From Pseudomonadota bacterium (lineage in GTDB: Bacteria; Pseudomonadota; Gammaproteobacteria; QQUJ01): a DNA stretch of 64,000 nt. Shown here one piece after another: positions 39,523-48,626 of this stretch; position 1 is the first letter of the stretch; each line of letters starts with the position of its first letter. Both the position numbers and the translations under genes were made by a program. The stretch covers positions 42,523-106,522 of the forward strand of contig QQUJ01000005.1 of NCBI GenBank assembly GCA_008501635.1, in the 5' to 3' direction. The notes below the pieces were generated by a model. The model did not search any database. It saw only the letters and a list, made by a program, of their open reading frames with translations, and was not told the DNA's origin.

Positions 39523-39915
39523 TTAGACAGGCTTCGTGTCTCGGCGCTGTACGCTGCGGCGTACCGCCCGCTCCGTGCCGGAGAGTGCGCCGTTGATCGC
39601 AGCCTTCAGCGTTAGCGCCTGACTTTCGAAGACCACGCTCGAAAGGCCGCTCAACACCACTTTGATGCGGCACAACTTGTCGACGCCACCGCGTGGCCCG
39701 TTCACATCCAGCACCCGGACGGTGACGCGTTCGATGGAAGTTTCGTACTTGCCGAGCTTCACGCCGAGGCCGTGCCGGATACGGGCGCGCTCTTCCTGGC
39801 TCAGATCGACGCCGTATACGCGGATATTCGCGGGAACCTGCGGCGCGCTGGTGCGCCCGGCGGTGCGCTTCGCCGCCTTGGGCAGGTGCCGCGAGAAGGA
39901 TGTTCGATTGCTCAC
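39523..39915 (-). CDS. HPF/RaiA-like ribosome-associated protein
   Basis: A 130-residue protein with a beta-alpha-beta-beta-beta-alpha pattern like HPF (VYGVDLSQEERARIRHGLGV, then KYETSIERVTVRVLDVNGPR). The first 28 residues form a basic, probably unstructured tail. The GTG start at 39915 overlaps the stop of the small ORF upstream. HPF-type proteins silence ribosomes in stationary phase. Divergence is high, so the function is likely but not certain. Confidence 0.7.
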   Translation of the reverse strand: MSNRTSFSRHLPKAAKRTAGRTSAPQVPANIRVYGVDLSQEERARIRHGLGVKLGKYETSIERVTVRVLDVNGPRGGVDKLCRIKVVLSGLSSVVFESQALTLKAAINGALSGTERAVRRSVQRRDTKPV

Positions 39916-40040
39916 GTCCGCTCCTGCAAGCGTTGAGTCGCGTAATCTATGCCGGGCCTCGTCAGTATGTCAGTCAGAACGGGATCCATTTTGCCCCTGG
40001 CAAGGGCGACTTGAGCGTCTTTGACGACGGGGCCGCTCAT
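39912..40040 (-). CDS. Small 42-residue ORF in the HPF cluster
   Basis: Starts at ATG 40040 and ends in the TGA that overlaps the GTG of the HPF-like gene. The peptide runs MSGPVVKDAQVALARGKMDP then VLTDILTRPGIDYATQRLQERT. It has no recognised relatives. Stop-start overlaps on both sides (ATGA with the leader, GTGA with HPF) support translation. A frameshifted longer gene is also possible. Confidence 0.45.
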   Translation of the reverse strand: MSGPVVKDAQVALARGKMDPVLTDILTRPGIDYATQRLQERT

Positions 40041-40084
40041 GCTGTCACAGGGGTTGTTCGAGTAGGGAACTCATTGGTGATCAT
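40037..40084 (-). CDS. 15-residue leader ORF
   Basis: ATG at 40084 is preceded on the minus strand by AGGAG at 6-base spacing, the best ribosome site of the cluster. It encodes MITNEFPTRTTPVTA and stops in an ATGA overlap with the 42-residue ORF. It could be a leader peptide admitting ribosomes to the cluster, or the first part of a frameshifted gene. Confidence 0.35.
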   Translation of the reverse strand: MITNEFPTRTTPVTA

Positions 40085-40449
40085 GTGATTCTCCTGGACG
40101 TTCATGAGAGGTTGGCGGTGAACCGCGGCAAGGCTTCGCTATTCTCGCTCATATGGAAATAGAGACTAGCGGATCGTTTTTTAGGGTCAAAGCCGATCTG
40201 AGGGCTCGACTCCTGATGCCAGACTACGGGATATTTTATCGACCGGTATGTGCGCTGGCACACATAGAGACCGTTTGTTGCTGCGGCTCAATGTCCGGCT
40301 ACTTTTCAATCGGTCTCATGCCCGGCCCTGGACTTTCGCGATTTCGCAAGCGGGGCGCAACCTCTGGGCATGAGAGGGCAAGCTCGGACTCAGCGATCTC
40401 CACTTATCCTGATTTTGTTGTCAAGCGGGTTGCTAAACTCGACAGACGC
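40085..40449. other. Promoter region of the stress cluster
   Basis: About 365 bases between the leader ORF and the 3' end of the phospholipase D-like gene. No gene is recognised. It should carry the promoter of the HPF-CBS cluster, which is transcribed leftward. Confidence 0.4.
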
Positions 40450-41976
40450 CTAGAGTAGCCACTCTACCGGCAGCCACCCGACTACCGTCAACGCGAGGTT
40501 TCGGAACGTGCTCGACCCCGGCTCCTCCGTGGTGACCGTGCCAGCTGCCGGGTCGACCCATGCAAGCTCGCCATTCCGCGCCTCGACCCGCCAGGCGAGA
40601 CCACCAAACCCGTCATCAAAGGCCGCATGCAGCCTGTTCGCGAGGACCTCGCTGTCGATCAGCAGGCCCATCTCGGTGTTGAGCTGGATCGAGCGTGGAT
40701 CGAAGTTGAACGAGCCGATGAATATGCGCACGCCGTCGACCGCGAAGGTCTTGGCGTGCAGGCTTGCCCCCGAGGAGCCGAAGACGCCCAGGTCATCGGG
40801 GGTGTCCGGGACGGCCAGGCGGCTAAGCTCATACAGGATGACGCCGGATGCGAGCATTGCCTCTCGCCGCTTGGCGTAACCTGAATGGACCGGCAGGACG
40901 TCCGTGGCTTCCAGTGAGTTGGTCAGCATCCGGACTTCGATGCCCCGGGCTTCCAGCGTGGCGAAGGCTTCGACGCCTGCCGTACAGGGGACGAAGTAGG
41001 GCGTGACGCCGTCGATGCGCCTCTTGATGGTGCCGACCGCACGGGTCAGCTGGCCGGTCAGAAGGTCCTCGCGCGGAACCGCCCCCTTTCCTTTTACCGG
41101 GTCATCGCTGACCAACATTGCGTTGGTCCACTCCAGATCAAGGGTGCCACTGGTTAGAGGCACGACAATGTCCGAAGCCTTCAGGATCGCTTTGTATTTA
41201 TCGAACCGGGGATCATCATGCCAGCGCGTCAACCGGTCGGAGATTGGGTCGCCGCCCTTCGCCTGCACGATGGTGCCGGCCAAGTGAACCGAGGGACTGG
41301 CCCAGTAGCGGTCGAAGTCGGCAGCCACCTCGGGGACGATCTTGCCTACAGCCAGCACGTCCAGATCGACGAACAGCGGCGTGCGGCCGGTCCCAAAGTA
41401 TTCGTCGCCGATATTGCGCCCGCCGACGATCGTGGCGAGCCCGTCGACGGTGAAGGACTTGTTGTGCATCCGCCGGTTGAGCCGGAAGAAGTCGAAGCCA
41501 AAGCTCAACACCTTGAAACGGCGCAGGTTGAACGGGTTGTAGAGCCGGACCTCGGCGTTCTCGTGCGCATCGAGCTGCGCGATTTCCGCATCGAGACCGG
41601 AGGTGCCGTTATCATCCAGGAGCAGTCGCACGCGCACGCCACGATCCGCCGCGCGGCGCAGGGCGTCGAGCAGGAGTGTGCCTGTCAGGTCGCCGTGCCA
41701 GATGTAGTATTGCGCGTCGATGGAGGAGACCGCGGCATTCGCCAGCAGGATACGTGCGGCGAAAGCGTCTGCGCCATTCCCAAGGGGTGTGACGCCGGTC
41801 AGGCCGGGGCGGTTCCGCGCAGCCCTTGCGGCCAGCGGTCCGTCTTTCGGAGGCGAGAGGGAGGTATCATCGACCCGGCCCTCGACGATCGGGAGGGCGA
41901 AAACAATCCGCGCCAGAACGATTGCCAATGCAGCCACGATTAACAGGACCGCCAAGGCTTTCAGAAACCATATCAT
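40450..41976 (-). CDS. Phospholipase D-family protein (cardiolipin synthase-like)
   Basis: A 508-residue protein with an N-terminal membrane helix (FLKALAVLLIVAALAIVLA). It has two HKD motifs: MHNKSFTVDGLATIVGGRN (about residue 170) and LHAKTFAVDGVRIFIGSFN (about residue 405). Both His-Lys-Asp sets are intact. Similar two-HKD membrane proteins include ClsC-type cardiolipin synthases. A phospholipid-modifying role is likely; the exact donor is unknown. Confidence 0.85.
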   Translation of the reverse strand: MIWFLKALAVLLIVAALAIVLARIVFALPIVEGRVDDTSLSPPKDGPLAARAARNRPGLTGVTPLGNGADAFAARILLANAAVSSIDAQYYIWHGDLTGTLLLDALRRAADRGVRVRLLLDDNGTSGLDAEIAQLDAHENAEVRLYNPFNLRRFKVLSFGFDFFRLNRRMHNKSFTVDGLATIVGGRNIGDEYFGTGRTPLFVDLDVLAVGKIVPEVAADFDRYWASPSVHLAGTIVQAKGGDPISDRLTRWHDDPRFDKYKAILKASDIVVPLTSGTLDLEWTNAMLVSDDPVKGKGAVPREDLLTGQLTRAVGTIKRRIDGVTPYFVPCTAGVEAFATLEARGIEVRMLTNSLEATDVLPVHSGYAKRREAMLASGVILYELSRLAVPDTPDDLGVFGSSGASLHAKTFAVDGVRIFIGSFNFDPRSIQLNTEMGLLIDSEVLANRLHAAFDDGFGGLAWRVEARNGELAWVDPAAGTVTTEEPGSSTFRNLALTVVGWLPVEWLL

Positions 41977-42132
41977 GTCGCGTCCTTTTTCGGAGTGGGC
42001 GGGCAGTCCGCGTCAAGCATGGCGAATTGCGGTTCTGTCGCGAGCTTTCCCAAGCCCGTACATACAGCAATCATTGGACACAGCAATCCTGCCAGCGCGG
42101 ATGATTCAACCCACCGCAATCACTTGCGCCAT

Positions 42133-45100
42133 TCATTGTTCCTCCTCGGCAAGATCCACCCGGGTCCAGCCCCAATCGTCAAACAATACGTACACGGCGG
42201 GAATAATGACCAGCACCAGCACGGTGGTGGTGAGCAAACCAAACACCACCGAAATGACCAGCGGTTTGATCGAGGCCGACTGGACGCTGGTTTCTGCCAG
42301 CAGTGGCAGCAACCCGGCGATAGTGGTGGTGGAGGTAATAACAATGGCGCGCAGACGGTCACGGCTGGCCTGTCCCGCCGCGACGATCGCGCTCAAGCCC
42401 TTACTGCGGTGTTCCTTGATGAACTGGATCAGCAGGATGGCGTCGTTTACCACGATACCCGCCAGTGACGCGGCGCCAATCAACGAGGGCATGGAAATGT
42501 ACCAGCCCAGCAGTGCATGCCCCCACAGCGCGCCGACAAAGGCCAGTGGAATGGCCAGCATGACGATAAAAGGCTCGGCATAGCTGCGAAACTGGAAGGA
42601 TAAAATAATATAGATGCCCAGCAGGCCGATCAGCAGGCCGCGCACAATCGAGCCGCCGGTTTCGGCCGAACGCGCCACCTGGCCCTCAAAACTGACTGCG
42701 ACCTGCGGATGACGCTGTTGGAACCCGGCCAGCCAGTCGCTGCGCATAGCGCTGACAACGGCCTGTGCGCTGGCCTGCCGTGTATCCACATTGGCCTGCA
42801 CAGTGACCGTGCGCCGGCCGTCCAGACGAGTGATCATCGCCCAGTCGCGCCGGTCCTGTGCTTGCACCACGACATCCAGCGGCACCTGCCGTCCGTTGGG
42901 TAGTGTAATGGTCTGGTCGGCAAGATCGTCCAGGCTGGATCGGTCGCGCTCATCCTGGCGCACCATGATTTCCACATCGCGCTGACCGATACGCAGCGTA
43001 TCGGCAATGTCCCCGAGAAAGGCCGCACGCAGCTGGGACGCCACCATTTCCGCGGTCAATCCCAGCGCGTAGGCGCCATCCGTGAGGGTAAAAGTACGCT
43101 GCGGTTTGCCGGGGCGCAGGTCATCGATGATGTTATAGACCGCGTCGTACCCTGCCAGATGCTCGGCCACGTCCAGCGCCGCTGCCTTGAGATCATCCAG
43201 CTCCGCTCCCTGCAGGCGCACTTCGACGGGGATGCCGGCGGGCCCAAACCCCGGCTCCTGGATGATCAGGCTCGCCAGCCCCGGAATATCGCCAATCTGC
43301 TGGCGCCAGGCTGTGGTCAGTTCGTCCAGCGTGACGCTGCGGCGTTCAGCACTCAACAGATCCACCATCACCGTGGCCACATGGGCGCCGGCCTCCTGGG
43401 CGCTGGGGTTGTAATTGAAACGCACCTGAATCGCCGCCACCAGCGGGGCGCCGTCCGGCTGCTGCGGAGTGAGCCTCTCATCGAGCTGCCGCATGGCCTC
43501 GACAACCTGCTCGGCGACACGCTCCGTGTGCGCCAGCGGCGTACCCTGTGGGAGCAACAGCCGCGCCTCCAGTGTGTCGCCATCCAGATCCGGCATCGCT
43601 TCCGTGCTGATATGGCCGCCGGCAAGAAAGCCCATGGTGCCGAGCAACACCAGCAGCACCCCGCCCAGCATCGCATGGCGCCACTGCACAGCCTTATCCG
43701 CCAGCCAGCCAACCCGTTTACGGAACAAATCGAAGCGCCGGTCAAAGGCCTGCCGAAAGCGCGACTGCTCAGCAGCCTGCATTGACGGTACGCTGCCCTT
43801 GAGATGATGTGGCAGGACCCAGAAGGCCTCGATCAGGCTGGCGAACAGTGCTGCGATCAATACCACCGGCAACACCTCCAGTACGGCGCCCAGTTCGCCG
43901 GCCAGAAATGACAGCGGCGCGAACACCCATACCGTGGTGAGAAAAGAGGACATGACACCGGGCAGCACCTGCAGGGTGCCATCCACCACGGCTTTCAGCG
44001 GGGTGACACCCCGTTGTGCCTGCACGGCGATGTTATCAACAATGACAACGGCGTCATCCATGACTATACCGATGGCCATCAACAGCGCCACCAGCGTGAT
44101 CATATTCAGTGATAGTCCACTCAGGCTCATAACAAAAAACGCGCCCATGAAAGCCACCGGCAGGCCGAGCACCGCCCACAGCGCCAGCCGTGGCCGGAAA
44201 AACAGCCCCATCACCACGATCAGCAGGGCCAGCCCCGCCAGGCCGTTGCTCACCAGCATCTCCAGCCGATCGCGCACAATGCTGGTCATATTCTGCGTCA
44301 GCGTCAGTTGTATGCGTCCATCGAGGCCCAGGCGCTCGGCTGCCACCAGCGCCGACAGTTCATCCAGCACTTCCAGCGCATCGTCACGCAGGGTCTTGCT
44401 GACCTCCAGCACCACCGCCCGTTCAGCGTTGAAAAATACCTGCGCCTCGGGTTGTTCCCCCACTTCCCGCAAGCTTGCAATCGCGCCCAGTGTGAGCTCA
44501 CCGCCAGCCGCACCCGACACCACCACCAGATCCGCCAGCTGTCGCAGGCTGCGACGCTGGTCGGTAAAACGCAGCAAGACATCGCGATCCGGGGTCTCCA
44601 GTATGCCCAGCGGCACATCGATACTTTGCTGCCGCAGCCGCATCGCCAGGTCTCTGGCCGAGAGCCCATACTGGGCCAGTACAGCCCGTGGCACCTCAAC
44701 CTGCCACTGGCGCTGCGACAGCCCGCGCAGCGTGACCTGGGCCACGCCCGGCAGGGCCATAATGCGCTCTTCCAGTTGCAGCGCGTAGTCTTCGAGCTGG
44801 TTCACCGACATGTCACCACTGACCGCTACCGCGGTCACCAGGTCGCTGCGGTGCAGCTCCCGCACCACCGGCGGCTCGGCTCGCGCCGGCAAGTCGCTAA
44901 GGGCGTTGACCTCGGTATCGATATCGCTCAAAAAACGGATGGCGTCGCCACCCGAGAGCATCGTCGCTGTAGCGCGAGCCAGATTGTCCTGGGCCACACA
45001 CACCAGCTCGTCGAGATAGTCCACGCCTTTGATCGCATCGTGCAGGCGGCGGCACACTGCATCTTCGACATCGGCGGCGCTGGCACCGCGATAGATCACC

Positions 45101-45237
45101 TCGATGCTGACCTCGACGGGACGGTAATCCGGAAAAGTCTCACGCTTCAGGCTCGGTGCGGTGAACAGGCCAGCGGCCAACAGCAAGATCAGCAGCAGGT
45201 TAGCCGCCGTGGGATGGCCGGCAAACCAGCGAATCAT
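42133..45237 (-). CDS. RND-family efflux pump, inner-membrane transporter
   Basis: A 1034-residue AcrB-like protein. An N-terminal helix, a large periplasmic loop, helices 2-6, a second loop and helices 8-12 follow in the standard order. GIVMDDAVVIVDNIAVQAQRG holds the paired Asp of helix 4, and SLIGAASLAGIVVNDAILLI lies in the second half. The start overlaps the stop of the membrane fusion protein gene (ATGA). No outer-membrane factor gene is adjacent, so a TolC from elsewhere is needed. The substrate is not evident. Confidence 0.93.
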   Translation of the reverse strand: MIRWFAGHPTAANLLLILLLAAGLFTAPSLKRETFPDYRPVEVSIEVIYRGASAADVEDAVCRRLHDAIKGVDYLDELVCVAQDNLARATATMLSGGDAIRFLSDIDTEVNALSDLPARAEPPVVRELHRSDLVTAVAVSGDMSVNQLEDYALQLEERIMALPGVAQVTLRGLSQRQWQVEVPRAVLAQYGLSARDLAMRLRQQSIDVPLGILETPDRDVLLRFTDQRRSLRQLADLVVVSGAAGGELTLGAIASLREVGEQPEAQVFFNAERAVVLEVSKTLRDDALEVLDELSALVAAERLGLDGRIQLTLTQNMTSIVRDRLEMLVSNGLAGLALLIVVMGLFFRPRLALWAVLGLPVAFMGAFFVMSLSGLSLNMITLVALLMAIGIVMDDAVVIVDNIAVQAQRGVTPLKAVVDGTLQVLPGVMSSFLTTVWVFAPLSFLAGELGAVLEVLPVVLIAALFASLIEAFWVLPHHLKGSVPSMQAAEQSRFRQAFDRRFDLFRKRVGWLADKAVQWRHAMLGGVLLVLLGTMGFLAGGHISTEAMPDLDGDTLEARLLLPQGTPLAHTERVAEQVVEAMRQLDERLTPQQPDGAPLVAAIQVRFNYNPSAQEAGAHVATVMVDLLSAERRSVTLDELTTAWRQQIGDIPGLASLIIQEPGFGPAGIPVEVRLQGAELDDLKAAALDVAEHLAGYDAVYNIIDDLRPGKPQRTFTLTDGAYALGLTAEMVASQLRAAFLGDIADTLRIGQRDVEIMVRQDERDRSSLDDLADQTITLPNGRQVPLDVVVQAQDRRDWAMITRLDGRRTVTVQANVDTRQASAQAVVSAMRSDWLAGFQQRHPQVAVSFEGQVARSAETGGSIVRGLLIGLLGIYIILSFQFRSYAEPFIVMLAIPLAFVGALWGHALLGWYISMPSLIGAASLAGIVVNDAILLIQFIKEHRSKGLSAIVAAGQASRDRLRAIVITSTTTIAGLLPLLAETSVQSASIKPLVISVVFGLLTTTVLVLVIIPAVYVLFDDWGWTRVDLAEEEQ

Positions 45238-46613
45238 GGTGCCGGACCTTGCATCAGCCCGAGCGCTAACTGCGGCAGACGTTCCTCCAGCGCCAGGTCC
45301 CGGTGCGGAGTGACCGCCATGCCCGCCACTGCAGGCACCGGATCATCGACGATGAGGACATCACCGGCCTCCAGCCCGGCAGCGATCACCGCCAGGTTCT
45401 GCTGTTCAAAGGCTACCGTGACCGCGCGCCGCTGCAGGCGATTATCAGCTCCCAGCAGGTAGACTTCGCCCTGATGCACCGCCGCTGCCGGCACCACCAG
45501 CAGGGGTTGCGGACTGTCGGTCGCAAAACTCACCTGCACATACATATCGCGCTGCAGCGCCGGCCGCTCGGGCGAACGTGCGAGGTCGTAGGGGGCTTCG
45601 ACCGTGACCACGACCCGCGCGCTACGCGTCTGTGGATCGAGGCCGCTGGCGATCCTGCTGACCTGTGCAGGCCAGCGCACGGCCGGGAAGCCGGCCAGTG
45701 TCACCTCGCTGCGAATGGCCGAAAAATCCAGCCGCTGGGCAAGATCCAGCGCACTCTTTTGTTGTGAGGCGGGTGTCGACACAGCCGCCACAAGGCGGCG
45801 CAGCATGGGCAGGGGCACCTGCGCCTCGATTTCGGCCTGTTCAATGCTGTCGGCCAGAAACAGCTGTTGACCGGCGCTGACGTACTGGTGTTCCTCCACC
45901 GTCACATCCCTGACCCGCAGGTCATAGGGTGCAATGAAACGGGTATCTTCGAGGTCCTCGCGCGCCTGCTCCAATCGTGTGGTGGCACGTTGTGTTTGCC
46001 CATCCAGATACTGCTGTTTCGAGGGCAGCAGGGCTAACTGGTTATCCAGCGACTGCACAAGCTGGCGCTGCGCCAGTGTTGCGCGGCGCTGCTCACCGAG
46101 CCGGGACCGCGATACCGCATCGGTATCGGCCAGCCGCTCATTGCGTCTGAGCTCGTGTTCGGACAACTGCAGCCGCTCATTTTCAATCTGCAACAATTGC
46201 CTGGTATTCTGCATTTCCATTGCCAACTGCTCGCGCTCGGCCGCCAGCGATGCCAGTTCGGCTTCGACCGCGGCAATCGCCATCTGGTAGCGACTCGGAT
46301 CCAGTGACAACAGCAGCGTGCCCGCGGGCAGTAGCGTACCGCTGTTCAGCTGTGGGTGGCGCTGCGTCACGCGTCCGGCCACGTTGGCCACTGCCTGCCA
46401 GGATTGTGCCGGACGAGAAATACCGAAGCCCCTCGCTGTCAACACAAACGGTATGGATTGAACTTCAATTACCCTTAGACCCGGAGACTGGGAACCCAAC
46501 TCGCTGCGGGCCGGTCCCTCGCGGTTATAAACCAATAGCGCAAGCAGAATAAGCCCACCCAGTAAACCGGCGAGAACGAGATTTTTTCGATTGCCAATCT
46601 GCCATAAGGCCAT
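45234..46613 (-). CDS. RND efflux membrane fusion protein
   Basis: A 459-residue HlyD/AcrA-type protein. The N-terminal anchor is NLVLAGLLGGLILLALLVY. A lipoyl-like hybrid motif (VANVAGRVTQRHPQLNSGTL) is followed by a long coiled coil and beta-barrel segments. ATG at 46613 follows GGGAGG at 6 bases and is preferred over the ATG at 46697. It bridges the RND protein and an outer-membrane channel. Confidence 0.88.
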   Translation of the reverse strand: MALWQIGNRKNLVLAGLLGGLILLALLVYNREGPARSELGSQSPGLRVIEVQSIPFVLTARGFGISRPAQSWQAVANVAGRVTQRHPQLNSGTLLPAGTLLLSLDPSRYQMAIAAVEAELASLAAEREQLAMEMQNTRQLLQIENERLQLSEHELRRNERLADTDAVSRSRLGEQRRATLAQRQLVQSLDNQLALLPSKQQYLDGQTQRATTRLEQAREDLEDTRFIAPYDLRVRDVTVEEHQYVSAGQQLFLADSIEQAEIEAQVPLPMLRRLVAAVSTPASQQKSALDLAQRLDFSAIRSEVTLAGFPAVRWPAQVSRIASGLDPQTRSARVVVTVEAPYDLARSPERPALQRDMYVQVSFATDSPQPLLVVPAAAVHQGEVYLLGADNRLQRRAVTVAFEQQNLAVIAAGLEAGDVLIVDDPVPAVAGMAVTPHRDLALEERLPQLALGLMQGPAP

Positions 46614-47074
46614 CACGCACCTCCCACGGCGAGAATCAAATATGAGTGCTCTGCCCATCGTTGCGACTGGACCGAGACCAGGTGGAGTCCTATACACCGC
46701 ACCTGTTGCCGGGCAATGAGAAATTGCACGGTACTGCGCGTTACTTCAGCGCTGTCCATGGAAATGCTCCCTAAACGGTTCACGGGTACGCTGATGGCAG
46801 GCCGGGCGGCTGGTTTGTAGTAGCCGCGGAATACTCGGTTACGGCTTGCCCGTCGCGACGTGCAGTCGCCTGCTTCAGCATCTGCGCCGCCTTGTGCGGT
46901 TTCAATGTCATGACGCTTGAACGTGTCCGCATCAGAGCCGATGAACTGAAAAACACACATACTCTCTGCCAGCGGCGGCTGCGAATGATCGGCAATTAAC
47001 GGAGCGATCGTCACTACCATCTTCCACTCTTCCCGTGAGATGGCATCGATAATAACCTGCATGTTCTCTCTCAG

Positions 47075-47240
47075 GCACGTATTCTCGGCTCTTGGCTTTG
47101 CTTTTTCAGGCTCATCTTCTTTCTTTGGCCGACCTTTCCTGGCGGTTGGCGCATCACTCTTTTCTTGTCATCTGTTCCTTCCACGTATAGAGCTGGTTTC
47201 GTCTGATGCCCAATTGCATGTCGGGCCCGCCACGCAGCAC
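47075..47240 (-). pseudogene. Possible IS3-type OrfA remnant
   Basis: The minus strand encodes QLGIRRNQLYTWKEQMTRKE and, in another frame, RKGRPKKEDEPEKAK with AENTCLREN. This resembles the helix-turn-helix and following segment of IS3 OrfA proteins. The similarity is limited and frames are broken, so this is tentative. Confidence 0.4.
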
Positions 47241-47295
47241 CCCGGCCGGAAGAACAATAAACGCCATCGTCGCCCCCAGCGCGAGTGTGACTATG

Positions 47296-47475
47296 AGTTC
47301 ACGTGAGACCCGTCATCGACAACCGGCAGCGCCAACAGCTTATAACGCGCGATCATCCGGGCGACTTCCTCCTGATACACTTCCAGCGCGACAGATACCA
47401 GGGCATGGCCCATGATCTCTACGATCCGCGTATCGGTGGCTCGTTCCAGGGCAGCGAATAGGGATACCACGGAAA
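47296..47475 (-). pseudogene. Fragment of an MgtE-type magnesium transporter
   Basis: The minus strand encodes LFAALERATDTRIVEIMGHA followed by YQEEVARMIARYKLLALPVVDDG. This matches the CBS domain of MgtE, where QEEVARLIARYDLLALPVVD is characteristic. A stop follows, and a hydrophobic frame (ELIVTLALGATMAFIVLPAG) continues in another phase. The N-terminal and most membrane parts are missing. Confidence 0.55.
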
Positions 47476-47827
47476 AGCGGTTTCTCTTCAGGTAACCTCT
47501 GGTTGCGCTTGTGCAGGGTCATCAGCCGCAAGCTCTTTACCGATCCATCCCCACATGCGCGGTCAGGTTACCACTGACATCCACCGTGGTACGGCACATA
47601 TTCAGATCCGGTCGACGCCGAGTACCGGGACAGTGCCGGTGGTGGGCACTCCGACACCCTACAGAATGCTGGCGGGTATGACTATACCCGCGCCCGGGGT
47701 ACTCGGGGCGCTCCTTTCCCCCCTTTATCATAAACTTGGACATCTACCGGAACCTCAGCTCACCCACAGATTCTGCTGAGGAGGAGAACGAACTATCCGC
47801 AGGCGGCGCCTTTATATCGGAAGGGCC

Positions 47828-48121
47828 TTACTCGATCACGGCATCATAGAAGACCGGCTGCGGATTTCCGTGAAAGAGAGTTTGCGCGCGCTTTCGCAAC
47901 TCTGCCTGGGTCTCGCTTGTGTGCATGGCCATAAAGGTCTCATGACTCTCATGCTCGACCAGGGCGACGTAGGTACCTCCCTCCTCGCGGGGCTGCAACA
48001 ATATTCGACGGATAAAGCCGGGGTGGGATGCATAGGATCGATTTGAATCGGTGAACCACCGACGGAATTCAGTGTCTTTTCCATCCTTGATCTTTGGAAA
48101 CTGCACAATGTTGATGAACAT
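47828..48121 (-). CDS. Antibiotic biosynthesis monooxygenase (ABM)-domain protein
   Basis: A 97-residue ferredoxin-like alpha/beta protein. MFINIVQFPKIKDGKDTEFR and YVALVEHESHETFMAMHTSE follow the ABM pattern. Such proteins act as monooxygenases on quinols or bind haem (HmoB-like), but many have no known role. The gene is solitary. Confidence 0.75.
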   Translation of the reverse strand: MFINIVQFPKIKDGKDTEFRRWFTDSNRSYASHPGFIRRILLQPREEGGTYVALVEHESHETFMAMHTSETQAELRKRAQTLFHGNPQPVFYDAVIE

Positions 48122-48171
48122 ATCCCACTCTCTCTGTCATGGCACATTCAAAACGGTCGATCGCAAACTGA

Positions 48172-48561
48172 TCAGAGGCAGCCGGTAGACGATCCGTAGC
48201 CGGAATGATGGTCTCCTTGCCCCTCATACGGATTGGATTTCATCGTGAGATAGAGCTTGTGCGAATAGACCTTCCAACCGAGCATTGCTGCGACATGCAC
48301 GCGCGGGCGCATGTCGCTGATATCGTCACTCTGCAGGTCCTTCAAGTGATCGAAACGGGTCTTGACCTCAGTTCCTGGCTTATCGGTGAGAAAGTTTATC
48401 AGCGCGTCCGGTGACCCGGTCTCGATCCTTTTTTCGGCTGTTGAAATAGCTGACCGACACAGAAGCCCGCCGTGAGCAACCCCAGGACCAACTCGAGCTG
48501 CCGAGCGTCCCAGCATTGCGGTACTCATGCTCCTGTTTGCGGTCTGCGTGTCCTTCTGCAT
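48172..48561 (-). CDS. Hypothetical protein
   Basis: A frame of about 130 residues. The C-terminal 75 residues (ALINFLTDKPGTEVKTRFDH to KSNPYEG) look like real protein; the N-terminal part is doubtful. No family is recognised. It may be a small intact gene or the remainder of one. Confidence 0.35.
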   Translation of the reverse strand: MQKDTQTANRSMSTAMLGRSAARVGPGVAHGGLLCRSAISTAEKRIETGSPDALINFLTDKPGTEVKTRFDHLKDLQSDDISDMRPRVHVAAMLGWKVYSHKLYLTMKSNPYEGQGDHHSGYGSSTGCL

Positions 48562-48626
48562 CGTCGCCCCAGGGTTGAAGCGCGGCAAGCGGACGGCCAC
48601 ATACACACGGCCAGTGTGCGCAAAGG

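Larger units (their letters stand above)
46614..47827. other. Degenerate region upstream of the RND operon
   Basis: About 1.2 kb with no intact gene. The minus strand holds fragments of a magnesium transporter and an IS element (listed separately) and low-confidence frames at 46613-47062. Frames change repeatedly, which points to decayed DNA. The RND promoter should lie within the first few hundred bases. Confidence 0.5.

Noticed and set aside
41720..42583. 287-residue plus-strand ORF
   Set aside because: Shadow of the phospholipase D-like and RND genes, crossing a gene boundary.
44308..45462. 384-residue plus-strand ORF
   Set aside because: Antisense to the RND transporter gene; low-complexity Gln/His/Arg composition.
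46613..47062. 149-residue minus-strand ORF upstream of the fusion protein gene
   Set aside because: Only short pieces look protein-like and frames are mixed with IS-like fragments; not supported as one gene.
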